This document shows positions 17,725-26,542 of a stretch of DNA of 32,196 nucleotides, in pieces. The stretch is taken from NCBI GenBank assembly GCA_003171235.1, contig PMYM01000203.1, forward strand, positions 7,880 through 40,075, written 5' to 3'. Each line of letters begins with the position of its first letter. The first letter of the stretch is position 1. The position numbers and the translations under genes are program-made. Under the pieces are notes generated by a model that was given only the letters and a program-made list of their open reading frames with translations, was not told the origin of the DNA and did not search any database. Origin of the DNA: Phycisphaerales bacterium. GTDB lineage: Bacteria; Planctomycetota; Phycisphaerae; SM23-33.

Positions 17725-18540
17725 ATGGAAAATGGAAAAACCGCAATCGTGACGGGCGCCTCCAGCGGCATCGGCATGGAGACGGCCTACGCCCTGGCCG
17801 GGCGCGGCTACCGGCTGGCGCTGGCGGCCAGGCGGGGCGACCGCCTGGAAGAGGTGGCCGGACGCTGCCGCGAGCGGGGCTCGCCCGAGGTCCTGGCCGT
17901 GCCCACGGACGTGGCCTTGGAAGAGCAGGTGGGGGCCCTTTTCGCCCGGGCGCTGGAGGCCTTCGGCCGGCTGGACGTGCTGGTCAACAACGCCGGCTAT
18001 GGGCTCTTCCAGCGCGTGCACGAGACCTCGACGGCGGAAATGCGGGCCATCTTCGAGACCAATTTTTTCGGCCTGTTTTTCGGCTGCCGCTGTGCGGCGC
18101 CGGTCATGATCCGCCAGAAGGGCGGGCACATCTTCAACGTTTCCAGCATCGTGGGCCGGCGGGGCACGCCTTTTCACGGGGCCTACTCGGCCACCAAGTT
18201 CGCCGTCATCGGCCTGACCGACACCCTGCGGGTGGAGCTGGCGCCGCATAACGTTCGCGTGACGGCGGTGCTGCCGGCTCTGACGGATACGGAATTCTTC
18301 GACCACAGCGTCAGGGGGCGGGGGGCCAGGCAGAGTTTCGCCAAGTTCAAGCGGCTCACGCCGGCCGATGTCGTGGGAAGGAAAATCGCCGCCGCCGTCG
18401 GCCGCAACCGCCCAAACATGACATTCACGCTGGGGGGAAAGTTGCTGGTGCTGATGTCGGCGCTGTCGCCCCGGCTGGTGGATTACGGCATGCGGCAGTA
18501 TTACGAAGACCTGCGCAAACGCCTGGGACTGTCGAGCTAG
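17725..18540 (+). CDS. Short-chain dehydrogenase/reductase
   Basis: AIVTGASSGIGMETA, LVNNAGYG, YSATKFAVIGLTDTLRVEL. ATG at 17725 preferred over the 17704 ORF start. Confidence 0.92.
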   Translation: MENGKTAIVTGASSGIGMETAYALAGRGYRLALAARRGDRLEEVAGRCRERGSPEVLAVPTDVALEEQVGALFARALEAFGRLDVLVNNAGYGLFQRVHETSTAEMRAIFETNFFGLFFGCRCAAPVMIRQKGGHIFNVSSIVGRRGTPFHGAYSATKFAVIGLTDTLRVELAPHNVRVTAVLPALTDTEFFDHSVRGRGARQSFAKFKRLTPADVVGRKIAAAVGRNRPNMTFTLGGKLLVLMSALSPRLVDYGMRQYYEDLRKRLGLSS

Positions 18541-18947
18541 TTGGGGCTGGGCTGGAGGGCATAGGCGTGGATCTGGGCCACGATCCGCTGGAGTTCCACC
18601 AGGTCGGGGGTCTTGACGAAGAACAGGCAACGCTCCTTGCCCAGGCACAGGGCGGCGTCTTCCTTGGAGGTCGAACTGGTCAAGATGGCCACGGGCAGCT
18701 TCCGCAGACGCGGGTTGAGCGTCATTTCGACCAGCACTTCACGCCCGCTCTTGACCGGCAGGTTCAGATCCAGGATGACGATGTCGAAGGAATCAATCGC
18801 CTGGAGCAGCCGGTCGATGGCCGACTGTCCGTCCGGGGCCACCTGCATGCCCACTTCCACGCCCAGGCGCTCCAGGGCGATCTGCACCAGCAGCACGTCC
18901 CCGGGGTTGTCCTCGACCAGCAGCACTTTTATTTTCCTGTCGTCCAT
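18537..18947 (-). CDS. Single-domain response regulator (Rcp1-like receiver)
   Basis: KVLLVEDNPGDVLLVQIALERLG, DIVILDLNLPVKSG, LPVAILTSSTSKED. Start at MDDRKIK. Confidence 0.92.
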   Translation of the reverse strand: MDDRKIKVLLVEDNPGDVLLVQIALERLGVEVGMQVAPDGQSAIDRLLQAIDSFDIVILDLNLPVKSGREVLVEMTLNPRLRKLPVAILTSSTSKEDAALCLGKERCLFFVKTPDLVELQRIVAQIHAYALQPSPN

Positions 18948-18955
18948 ACTGCCCT

Positions 18956-21544
18956 TCACTCGCTTTTGAGGGTGAACCGAAACGTGGTCCCCTCGCCCTT
19001 GGTTGACTCCAGCCATATTCGGCCTCCATGCCGTTCCACGATCTTCTTGCAGATGGCCAGTCCGATGCCGGTGCCGGGATAGCGGTCCCGGCTGTGCAAT
19101 CGCTGGAATATTTGGAATATCTTGCCGTGATGTTCGGGGTCGATGCCGATGCCGTTGTCGCGCACGGAGAATTCGCACTGGCCGTCGAATTCGCGATGCC
19201 CGATCTGGATCTCCACCGGGCGGTCGGCGTGGCGGAACTTGAGGGCGTTGCTCAGGAGGTTCTGAAACAACTGCGTCAACTGCACGGGGTCGGCCTGCAC
19301 CATCGGCAGGCTGTTCCAGGTGATTTTCGCCTGGGTTTCCTCCACCGGCAGCTTGAGATTGGCCAGCGCGGCTTGCAGGGCATTCTCCGACGAGACCGGC
19401 TGGAGGGTCTTGCCGGTCAGGGTGGTGCGCGAGTAGGCCAGCAGGTCCCGAACCAGTTGGCTCATGCGCTGGGCGCCTTCGACGGCGAAGCCGATGAACT
19501 CCTTGCCCTTGTCGTCGAATTTGTCCTGGTATTCGGAGGCCAGCAGTTGCACGAAGGCCGACACCATGCGCAGCGGCTCCTGCAGGTCGTGGCTGGCCAC
19601 GTAGGCGAACTGTTCCAGGTCCTTGTTGGAGCGGGCCAGGTCCACGGCGGTCTGCTCGGCGGCCTCTTTGGCTAAGCGGAGCTGGTCCTGGGCCTGCACG
19701 CGCTGGGTGACGTCTTCGGTGACCACCACGGCTCCCAGCAGTTGCCCGTCCTCGCCGTGGATGGGCAGGGCCTGGTTATGCAGGATTCTCTTTCCCCTGG
19801 CGGGGTTGTCGATCTCCACCGGTTCGTTCACGTACCAATAGCCGGTCTTGAGGGCCACCGCCAGGGCCCAATCCTCCGGCTGCACCGGCTGGCCGCTGGC
19901 CACCCATCTGCCCTTGTACTCGCCGTAGCGGTCCCTGGTCACGTGAGTGCTGATGCCCCAGATGCTCTGGACGGCGGGATTGGTGAAGACGATGGCGCCC
20001 TGGGCGTCGGCCAGGAAGATGGCCACCGGCAGGGCCTCCAGGATGGTCCGCAGCCGGCGCTCGCTATGCCGGAGGGCCTCCTCGGCCTGCTGGAACTGCT
20101 CGTTCTGGCTGGCCAGTTCCTCAGACTGTTGGGAAAGCTCCTCGTTCTGTTGTGACAGTTTCTCCGCCTGCTCGCGCAGGGTCTCTTCGGCCTGTTTCTG
20201 CGTGGTGATGTCGGTGCTGACCTCCAGGATGGCTGGCGGGCGCCCGGCTTCCCCGCGGCGCAGGGCGTACAGCAGGGAGATGGCCAGGTCGCTACCGTCC
20301 TGGCGGCGGCGCGTCACCTCGCCCTGCCAGTTTCCCTGCTCCAGCACGATTTGCCGGACCTGCTCAGCCGGCTGGGCGAAATGCGTCATTAGCACCTTGC
20401 CAACGTCCTGGCCCTCGGCCTGGGCGGCCTCAAACCCGTACAGCCGGCGGCAGCCTTCGCTCCAGCGGGTGATTCGGAACTGGGCGTCCAGGGCCAGCAG
20501 GTTGCCCTTGTCCAGCAAGGCCAGGTCCTGCTCCTGGGCGATGCTAAGGGCCTCGGCCCGGCGGGCGCGGGCCAGGCGTTCGGCCAGGAAGCTCAGGAAC
20601 AGGCCGGTGCCCACGAAAATGCCCACGGATATTTTATCGTTGAGGCCGGCGATGCCGAAACCTAACGGCTCGATGAACCAGTAATCCGCCGCCATCGCCG
20701 ACAACAGCGTCGCCAGGATGCCCGGCCCGGCGCCGGCCAGGCTGACCACCAGCAGGATGGCCGGATACCAGGTGATGAACAGCGGCATCGGGCCGAACTG
20801 GTTCACCAGCCACGTTCGCGAGGCCGTTGCCAGGGCGACCATGGCGACGGCAAAGGCATACCGGATAACCAGCCCCGGCCACGTCTTGGCGGCCTGCCCC
20901 TGGCCGGCGCCGTCCCCGGTCAGGCGCATCGTGCGGATGATCAGCACCGCCGCCGCCGACAGCACCGCCAAGGCCAGCACCGCCCCTAGACCCACGACCA
21001 GCACCGTGCTATGGGCGGCCTGGCTGGCGACTTGCTCTTGGGCAGCCAATTCCTGCTGCTCGCGGGCCCCCATCTGCTCCAGCACATAGCGAACGTCTTT
21101 CATTATCTGCTGGCCGGGGTCGGTCACGATGAGGGGCAAGGCCGCCTCCAGCCCATCCTGGCGACGGACCTGGATCGCCTTCTGGAGTTCATCCAGTTCT
21201 TGGCGGGAAAGTTCCTGCAACTGCTGCAGGCTCTGCAGTTGGGCCGGCTCGTCGCGGTTCAGGACTTTGAGCTTTTCCAGGCGGGAGTGAATCTGGCCGG
21301 GGGCGGCGTTATAGGATTCCAGGTAGCGCTGCTGGCCGGTCAGGACGAAGTCTTGCTGGCTGGCCTGGGCGCTCGTGAGCACCGAGAGCACGCGCTCGAG
21401 GTTATCCAGCACCCGGTAGGAGTGGGCGACCTGGCGGTCCTTATCCACCAGGTCCTGGATTCCCGTGTAAGAGCGGACGGCCACCGCGGCGGTGATCGCC
21501 AGGGCCAAGGCCAATGCGATTCCACTCTTCAGGCCCGACTTCAT
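18956..21544 (-). CDS. Sensor histidine kinase: CHASE3, DUF4118/KdpD-like TM region, two PAS domains, HisKA, HATPase
   Basis: CHASE3-type N-terminus, VNQFGPMPLFITWYPAILLVVSLAGAGPGILATLLSAMAADYWFIEP, YVASHDLQEPLRMVSAFVQLLA, GTGIGLAICKKIVERHGGRIWLES. Confidence 0.93.
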   Translation of the reverse strand: MKSGLKSGIALALALAITAAVAVRSYTGIQDLVDKDRQVAHSYRVLDNLERVLSVLTSAQASQQDFVLTGQQRYLESYNAAPGQIHSRLEKLKVLNRDEPAQLQSLQQLQELSRQELDELQKAIQVRRQDGLEAALPLIVTDPGQQIMKDVRYVLEQMGAREQQELAAQEQVASQAAHSTVLVVGLGAVLALAVLSAAAVLIIRTMRLTGDGAGQGQAAKTWPGLVIRYAFAVAMVALATASRTWLVNQFGPMPLFITWYPAILLVVSLAGAGPGILATLLSAMAADYWFIEPLGFGIAGLNDKISVGIFVGTGLFLSFLAERLARARRAEALSIAQEQDLALLDKGNLLALDAQFRITRWSEGCRRLYGFEAAQAEGQDVGKVLMTHFAQPAEQVRQIVLEQGNWQGEVTRRRQDGSDLAISLLYALRRGEAGRPPAILEVSTDITTQKQAEETLREQAEKLSQQNEELSQQSEELASQNEQFQQAEEALRHSERRLRTILEALPVAIFLADAQGAIVFTNPAVQSIWGISTHVTRDRYGEYKGRWVASGQPVQPEDWALAVALKTGYWYVNEPVEIDNPARGKRILHNQALPIHGEDGQLLGAVVVTEDVTQRVQAQDQLRLAKEAAEQTAVDLARSNKDLEQFAYVASHDLQEPLRMVSAFVQLLASEYQDKFDDKGKEFIGFAVEGAQRMSQLVRDLLAYSRTTLTGKTLQPVSSENALQAALANLKLPVEETQAKITWNSLPMVQADPVQLTQLFQNLLSNALKFRHADRPVEIQIGHREFDGQCEFSVRDNGIGIDPEHHGKIFQIFQRLHSRDRYPGTGIGLAICKKIVERHGGRIWLESTKGEGTTFRFTLKSE

Positions 21545-22210
21545 GCACGGGTCTCCGGTGTCGGCCGGCGCGCCGACTCAAAGTTTGGGCCCAGGTCGCC
21601 CTCCTCACGCGGCGCCGGCACAGGCCCGCGCAGGTCCGCGGCATCTTTACGGGCGGGCCCTCCGCCTGGCCCTCCGCCCGCAGGCCCCGCGGGGCCAAGG
21701 CCCCGGCCGGTCGTGTCCACCTTCTTCAAGGCACGCGTCGTCGGCATAGGCAACGATTCCTGGGAGAGATACTTTTTCGGCAAGCCATCGCCCTGGCCAT
21801 GAAGGTATTCAGGCTCCACCTGTTTCAGCGTCGTTCATCGGGACTGTTATTCGTATATCGCATGGCGCGCAGTAATCATGTATGCAAGGGGTGAGCAACG
21901 CACCATTAACAAGGATAGGCGCAACCGCGCAAAGGGGGAATCAGGCCAAATCAGAGGTTTGGCATAGGGGAAAATACTATTCTCTTGCGGCCCTCTTCGA
22001 CAGGCACTTTTGCCTCTGCTTGCCTGCCCGCGCAGGCCGCGCGGCCGGCCGGAGCTCCAGAGCAGGGCCTTGACGACCAGGGCCGGCAACGGCTACCGTT
22101 GTGCTCACCAGGCCGATGGGCCGCAGTGTTGGGGTTTACCGGCCGGTGAGTTTCATTCAGCGGGAGAGGCTCCTGTCCACCGCAAGAACCCTCCCGCCGA
22201 GGTGATTCCA

Positions 22211-23581
22211 ATGAGACTATCTCTCTTTGCGGCGGCGATCAGCCTGTTGCTGGCGGCGGGCGGGTGCTCGCTGGTCCCGGGCGATACGCCCGCTGAGCAA
22301 TCGCGAATGCAGGCGGCCGGCCGGGCCTACCAGGCGCCTTTCTCCCGTCGCGTCCTGCCCGAACTGCCCCTCAGCCCCCAGTGGCCGGAGGTGCTGCGGC
22401 GGGCCTTCCTGGCTAACGGCGACCTGGAGGCGGCATATTACGAATGGCAGGCGGCACTGGCACGGGTGCGCCTGGCCGGCGCCTATCCCAACACCAACCT
22501 GGCCCTGGGCTACCAGTACATGTTCTCGGGCGAGAACATGAAGGCCTTCGACCGCGGCACCTTCATCGCCGGCACCGATCCGGCGATGAACCTCTCCCTG
22601 CCGGCCAAGGTCGCCCAGGCGGCCCAAGTCGCCCTGGAGGAGGCCAAGGCCAAGGGCAAGCGGTTCGAGGCCGCCAAGTTTGCCCTGCAGCAGAAAGTGC
22701 TGACCCAGTATTACGACATGGCCCTGACGGCCGAGCGGCTGCGCATCCAGCAGGAGACGGCCGACCTGCTGAAGATGGTGGTGGACGTGTCGGCCCAGCA
22801 GGTCCGCGGCGGCGCGGCACAGGTGGACGTGCTCAAGGCCCAGACCGAGTATGCCATGGCCCAGGACGAACTGGCCAATATGAAGGTCGAATTGGCCTCG
22901 ATGCGGGCCATGCTCAACGGCATGCTCGCCCGCTCGCCCGACGCGCCGCTGGAGCCGCCCGCCCAACTGCCCGCCCCCAGGCCGCTGCCGCTGGACGACG
23001 CACAACTGCTCCAGGCCGCCATGCAGCGAAACCCCGAGCTGGCCGAGTTGGCCTTCCAGGCCCAGGCCCGCCAACAGGCCATCGAGTTGGCCCGCATGGC
23101 CTGGTGGCCGGACTTCTTCGTCCAAGTCAGCATCCAGGGCAGCATTCAGCAGGCCCTCATGGCCATGGTCATGCTGCCGGTCAATGCCCCGGCCATCCAG
23201 GCCGGCATCGACGAGGCCGACGCCATGCACCAGGCCGCCCTGGCCATGCTGCGGCAGGGGGGCTTCGACCGGGCTGGCCAGTTCGTCGCCACCCTGCAGG
23301 CTGTTCACAACCACGAGCGCCAAGCCGCTCTGTACCGCGACGACATCATCCCCAGGTCGCGCCAGGCGTTTGACAACTCCCTCCAGGCCTACACCGGCGG
23401 GGTGATCGGCTTTGCCGACGTGATCGACAGCCTGCGCGTGCTGCTGGGGGCCCGGCAGTCCCTGGCCCAGGCCCGCATGAATCGCGAAAAACGACTGGCC
23501 GAACTGGAAACCCTGCTGGGGGCCGACCTGGAGGCGCTGAAAACCCCCGCTACGACTTCTCAAGCAACCTCGCAGCCATAA
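22211..23581 (+). CDS. TolC/outer-membrane-factor family efflux lipoprotein
   Basis: MRLSLFAAAISLLLAAGGCS lipobox; repeated amphipathic Ala/Leu/Gln-rich helices typical of OMF proteins. ATG at 22211 with gaggtgatt upstream. Confidence 0.85.
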   Translation: MRLSLFAAAISLLLAAGGCSLVPGDTPAEQSRMQAAGRAYQAPFSRRVLPELPLSPQWPEVLRRAFLANGDLEAAYYEWQAALARVRLAGAYPNTNLALGYQYMFSGENMKAFDRGTFIAGTDPAMNLSLPAKVAQAAQVALEEAKAKGKRFEAAKFALQQKVLTQYYDMALTAERLRIQQETADLLKMVVDVSAQQVRGGAAQVDVLKAQTEYAMAQDELANMKVELASMRAMLNGMLARSPDAPLEPPAQLPAPRPLPLDDAQLLQAAMQRNPELAELAFQAQARQQAIELARMAWWPDFFVQVSIQGSIQQALMAMVMLPVNAPAIQAGIDEADAMHQAALAMLRQGGFDRAGQFVATLQAVHNHERQAALYRDDIIPRSRQAFDNSLQAYTGGVIGFADVIDSLRVLLGARQSLAQARMNREKRLAELETLLGADLEALKTPATTSQATSQP

Positions 23582-23592
23582 TCCGCATTTTT

Positions 23593-23631
23593 GGGTGCCA
23601 TGCCCTTACGCGTTTTGTGCGGAAGGGCATG
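23593..23631 (+). repeat. REP-like palindrome upstream of the RAYT gene
   Basis: gggtgccatgcccttacgcgttttgtgcggaagggcatg. CATGCCCTT/AAGGGCATG stem extended by a second helix with one mismatch. Confidence 0.88.
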
Positions 23632-23692
23632 TTCCGTCTTTCCGCCCAGAGGTGGTATTGCACCTATTCAGAACCACAGATAGAATCCCTTC

Positions 23693-24271
23693 ATGTCCGG
23701 GGCCAAACCACTCTATCGCAAGCGATGCAAGCGGTATGACATTCCTTGGCAGGCCCACTACCTGACGTTTTCGTGCTTCCACCGGCAGGCGTTCTTGTCG
23801 CGTCAACGAGCCTGTTAATGGCTGCTGGAATCGGTGGAGAACGCGCGCACCAGGCGCCCATTCGATCTATGGGCTTTCGTGATCATGCCCGAGCACGCGC
23901 ACCTTCTCATCTGGCCGCACGCGGGTGTCCGCGTCAGTGATATCCTGCTAACTATCAAGCAGCCGGTGACGCAGCGGTGCGTGGCGTGGGTCAAGCGCAG
24001 CGCCCCGCATTTTCTGCCGGCCATGCTCGACAGCCAACCCAACGGCAAGCATTTCTTTCGGTTTTGGCAGCGTGGCGGCGGCTACGACCGCAACCTGTGG
24101 TCGACGAGGGAGATTCACGAGAAGATTGCTTACATTCACAACAATCCTGTGCGGCGGGAACTGGTGGCGCGGGCCCAGGATTGGCCCTGGTCCAGCCTTC
24201 ACGCATGGGAGACCGGCCTGGACCAGCCGATTACGATAGATCGTCAGAGCGTGCCGATGTTGGGAGTATGA
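23693..24271 (+). pseudogene. REP-associated tyrosine transposase (RAYT, Y1/HUH) interrupted by one in-frame TAA
   Basis: MSGAKPLYRKRCKRYDIPWQAHYLTFSCFHRQAFLSRQRAC*WLLESVENARTRRPFDLWAFVIMPEHAHLLIWP...IHEKIAYIHNNPVRRELVARAQDWPWSSLHAW. The only stop before the natural end is TAA at 23816-23818, in the same frame. Confidence 0.88.
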
Positions 24272-24282
24272 AAATCGTCCGA

Positions 24283-24321
24283 CATGCCCTTCCGCACAAG
24301 ACGCGTAAGGGCATGGCACCC
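24283..24321 (-). repeat. REP-like palindrome downstream of the RAYT gene, inverted relative to 23593
   Basis: Reverse complement gggtgccatgcccttacgcgtcttgtgcggaagggcatg differs from 23593-23631 at one loop position. Confidence 0.88.
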
Positions 24322-24391
24322 AACGGAAGGGCATGGCACCCAACGCAGGGGCGGGTAGAATCAGCGTTGGCCAACGTTTCAAGGACCAGGC

Positions 24392-25480
24392 ATGAAGATC
24401 CAGAGCATCGAGACGTTCCTGTACAACCAGGTCGGCTTTGTCCGGGTGGTCGCCGACACCGGCGCGGAGGGCTGGGGACAGTTGGCGATGCCCTGCTCGG
24501 ACATTACCGCCACGGTGCTGCACCACCAGGTGGCCCCGGTGGCGCTGGGCGCGGACGCCGACGACCTTGAGTCGCTGGGCGACCTGGTAGTGGAGGCCCT
24601 CTACAAGTTCCCCGGCACCTACACCTGCCGGGCACTGGCCGGGCTGGATACCGCCCTGTGGGACCTCAAAGGCAAACAGGCCGGGCGTAGCGTGGCCGAC
24701 CTCCTTGGCCGGCGGCGCGACCGGGTCAGCGTGTACGCCTCCAGCATGCGGCGGGACATAACGCCCCAGGACGAGGCCGACCGCATGGCCCGATTCTGCC
24801 AGCGCCATGGCTTTGGCGCCGTCAAGGTGAAGATCGGCAAGCGCACCGGCCACGACCAGGACGAATGGCCGGGGCGCACGCAGCAGGTGGTTTCGGCCGT
24901 GCGGCACACCCTGGGCGATTCGATGGGCATCCTGGCCGACGCCAACAGTTGCTACACGCCCGCCAAGGCCATCGAGGTGGGCAGGATGCTGGAGGATTTT
25001 CACGTCGCTCATTTCGAGGAGCCATGCCCGTATTGGGAGATCGAGCAGACCGCCCAGGTGGCCGCGGCCCTGGACATTCCGGTGGCCGGCGGCGAACAGG
25101 ACTTCGACCTGTGCCAGTGGCGGCGGATATTCGCCCTCCGCGCGGTGGACATCGCCCAGCCGGACCTGCTGTACGTCGGCGGATTGACCCGGGCCCGGCG
25201 GGTGGCGCAAATGGCCCAGGCGGCCGGCCTGCCCTGCGTGCCCCACTCGGCCAGCCGAACGCTCTTGCAGGTGTTCACCCTGCACCTGCTGGCGGCCATT
25301 CCAAACGCAGTGCACATGGAATACTCCATCGAGGATGCCCCCCAGCAGGAGGGCTTATTCAGTCCGGCCCTGGAGGTTCGCGACGGATCGGTGGCCGTGC
25401 CCTCCGGCCCCGGCTGGGGGGTCACCCTCAACCCCAATGTCCTGGCGGCCTCGCAGCACCAGATCAGCCGCCGGGACTAA
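24392..25480 (+). CDS. Enolase-superfamily (mandelate racemase/muconate lactonizing-type) protein
   Basis: AGLDTALWDLKGKQAGRSVADLLG, AVKVKIGKRTG, GILADANSCYTPAKA, HFEEPCPYWE, VAGGEQDFD motifs. Confidence 0.93.
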   Translation: MKIQSIETFLYNQVGFVRVVADTGAEGWGQLAMPCSDITATVLHHQVAPVALGADADDLESLGDLVVEALYKFPGTYTCRALAGLDTALWDLKGKQAGRSVADLLGRRRDRVSVYASSMRRDITPQDEADRMARFCQRHGFGAVKVKIGKRTGHDQDEWPGRTQQVVSAVRHTLGDSMGILADANSCYTPAKAIEVGRMLEDFHVAHFEEPCPYWEIEQTAQVAAALDIPVAGGEQDFDLCQWRRIFALRAVDIAQPDLLYVGGLTRARRVAQMAQAAGLPCVPHSASRTLLQVFTLHLLAAIPNAVHMEYSIEDAPQQEGLFSPALEVRDGSVAVPSGPGWGVTLNPNVLAASQHQISRRD

Positions 25481-25500
25481 ATCTCGGGGATGGGGCGACA

Positions 25501-25538
25501 ACATGGTCACGCGGGGAGTGAAGAAGCGTGACCATGCC
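25501..25538. repeat. Palindromic direct repeat, copy 1, flanking hicAB
   Basis: acatggtcacgcggggagtgaagaagcgtgaccatgcc. 11-bp stem catggtcacgc/gcgtgaccatg. 3 mismatches in 38 versus 26259-26296. Confidence 0.85.
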
Positions 25539-25560
25539 GCCGCCGGCGGGGCGCTGGTAG

Positions 25561-25965
25561 TTATTTCTCCACCAGCACCGACGTGCGAATGAAGTCCGAC
25601 AGGCCGCGGAATCCCTTGGCCCGCGACTTGCTCTCCAGCAGGGTCTTTTCCTCAGCCGTCAGGCGGATGTTCACCTGCTCCGTGCGTTCTCCGATTCGTG
25701 CCGGGCTTGGCGGTTTCTGGCCCTGCTCGATCATCGTGGCGACAGCGGCCACGAAACCTTCTCGCGTGGATTTGATGCACGCCTGGGGCGTCTTGCCGTC
25801 GCCGTAGACGTTGGGCAGTTCCAGGCCGTGGCCGTACCACTCACCATCCTCAAACCACATGACGATTTCATAATCCATCGCCAGACGCTTGGCCTTTTTC
25901 AGCACCGCCTTGTCGAAGGGGCGGGCCGGGTCATCAGCCTTGAAGTTTTTGGATTTGTCGGACAT
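25561..25965 (-). CDS. hicB: HicB-family antitoxin with C-terminal ribbon-helix-helix
   Basis: YEIVMWFEDGEWYGHGLELPNVYGDGKTPQACIKSTREGFVAAV (HicB-like fold) plus VNIRLTAEEKTLLESKSRAKGFRGLSDFIRTSVL (RHH-like). Confidence 0.88.
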   Translation of the reverse strand: MSDKSKNFKADDPARPFDKAVLKKAKRLAMDYEIVMWFEDGEWYGHGLELPNVYGDGKTPQACIKSTREGFVAAVATMIEQGQKPPSPARIGERTEQVNIRLTAEEKTLLESKSRAKGFRGLSDFIRTSVLVEK

Positions 25966-26119
25966 AGACCGGCTTTACCTTTCCATGATGCACCGGGACG
26001 GCGAAGGGCCGGGCGCCCGGCTTGGTGAACACGTGGTGCGCCCCGGAGATTCGCGTGAAGAGGTAGCCTTTGGCTTCAAGCATCTTCTTCACATCCGGGT
26101 ATCGCATTTCGCTCGGCAT
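25934..26119 (-). CDS. hicA: HicA-family mRNA interferase toxin
   Basis: 61 aa MPSEMRYPDVKKMLEAKGYLFTRISGAHHVFTKPGARPFAVPVHHGKVKPVYVRQIQKLQG with G(A/S)HHxF. Overlaps hicB by 32 nt. Hidden inside a spurious 505-aa ORF in the track. Start could instead be the internal Met at 26107. Confidence 0.87.
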   Translation of the reverse strand: MPSEMRYPDVKKMLEAKGYLFTRISGAHHVFTKPGARPFAVPVHHGKVKPVYVRQIQKLQG

Positions 26120-26258
26120 AATGTAAGTATAGCACACGATATACCCAATGCAAGAGGAAGAGCGAAAACCTCTTTCGTCGCCATGGCCTTTGACCACCCC
26201 GGCAGCCAGGCCGGGCTGCCGGATCGGCCGGAACGGTTTAGCCCAGGGACGGGTTAAG

Positions 26259-26296
26259 ACATGGTCAGGCGGGGAGTGAAGAGGCGTGACCACGCC
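26259..26296. repeat. Palindromic direct repeat, copy 2, flanking hicAB
   Basis: acatggtcaggcggggagtgaagaggcgtgaccacgcc, same orientation as 25501-25538. Confidence 0.85.
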
Positions 26297-26542
26297 ACTT
26301 GCCCCCAGGCCGGCGTTTTGGCTCATCGAGGGCAACATTCCGCTTCGATTGAACAGCCGCGTGCGGCAGACTACACTGAAAGCGCCCGCGACGGTCGTGG
26401 GCCGAAATTCAAATGGGAAATCCGGGTGAAGATCCGCCGCCAAATTCCGAGATGGCGGCCATGTGGAACGGGACTGGCCACGGGCGCCGTCAGGGAAAAC
26501 GGCCTGCCCGCAATGGGGTTGGCCCGAGGAAAGGACCGGACG

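Noticed and set aside
22217-23563. 448-aa minus-strand ORF antisense to the TolC-type gene
   Set aside because: His/Gly/Leu-rich shadow ORF typical of GC-rich DNA; the opposite strand has a clear family match and signal peptide.
23816-23818. TAA in the RAYT gene as recoded sense codon
   Set aside because: Other genes here (e.g. 4925-5680, 30229 end) use TAA as the natural stop; a simple nonsense mutation is more likely.
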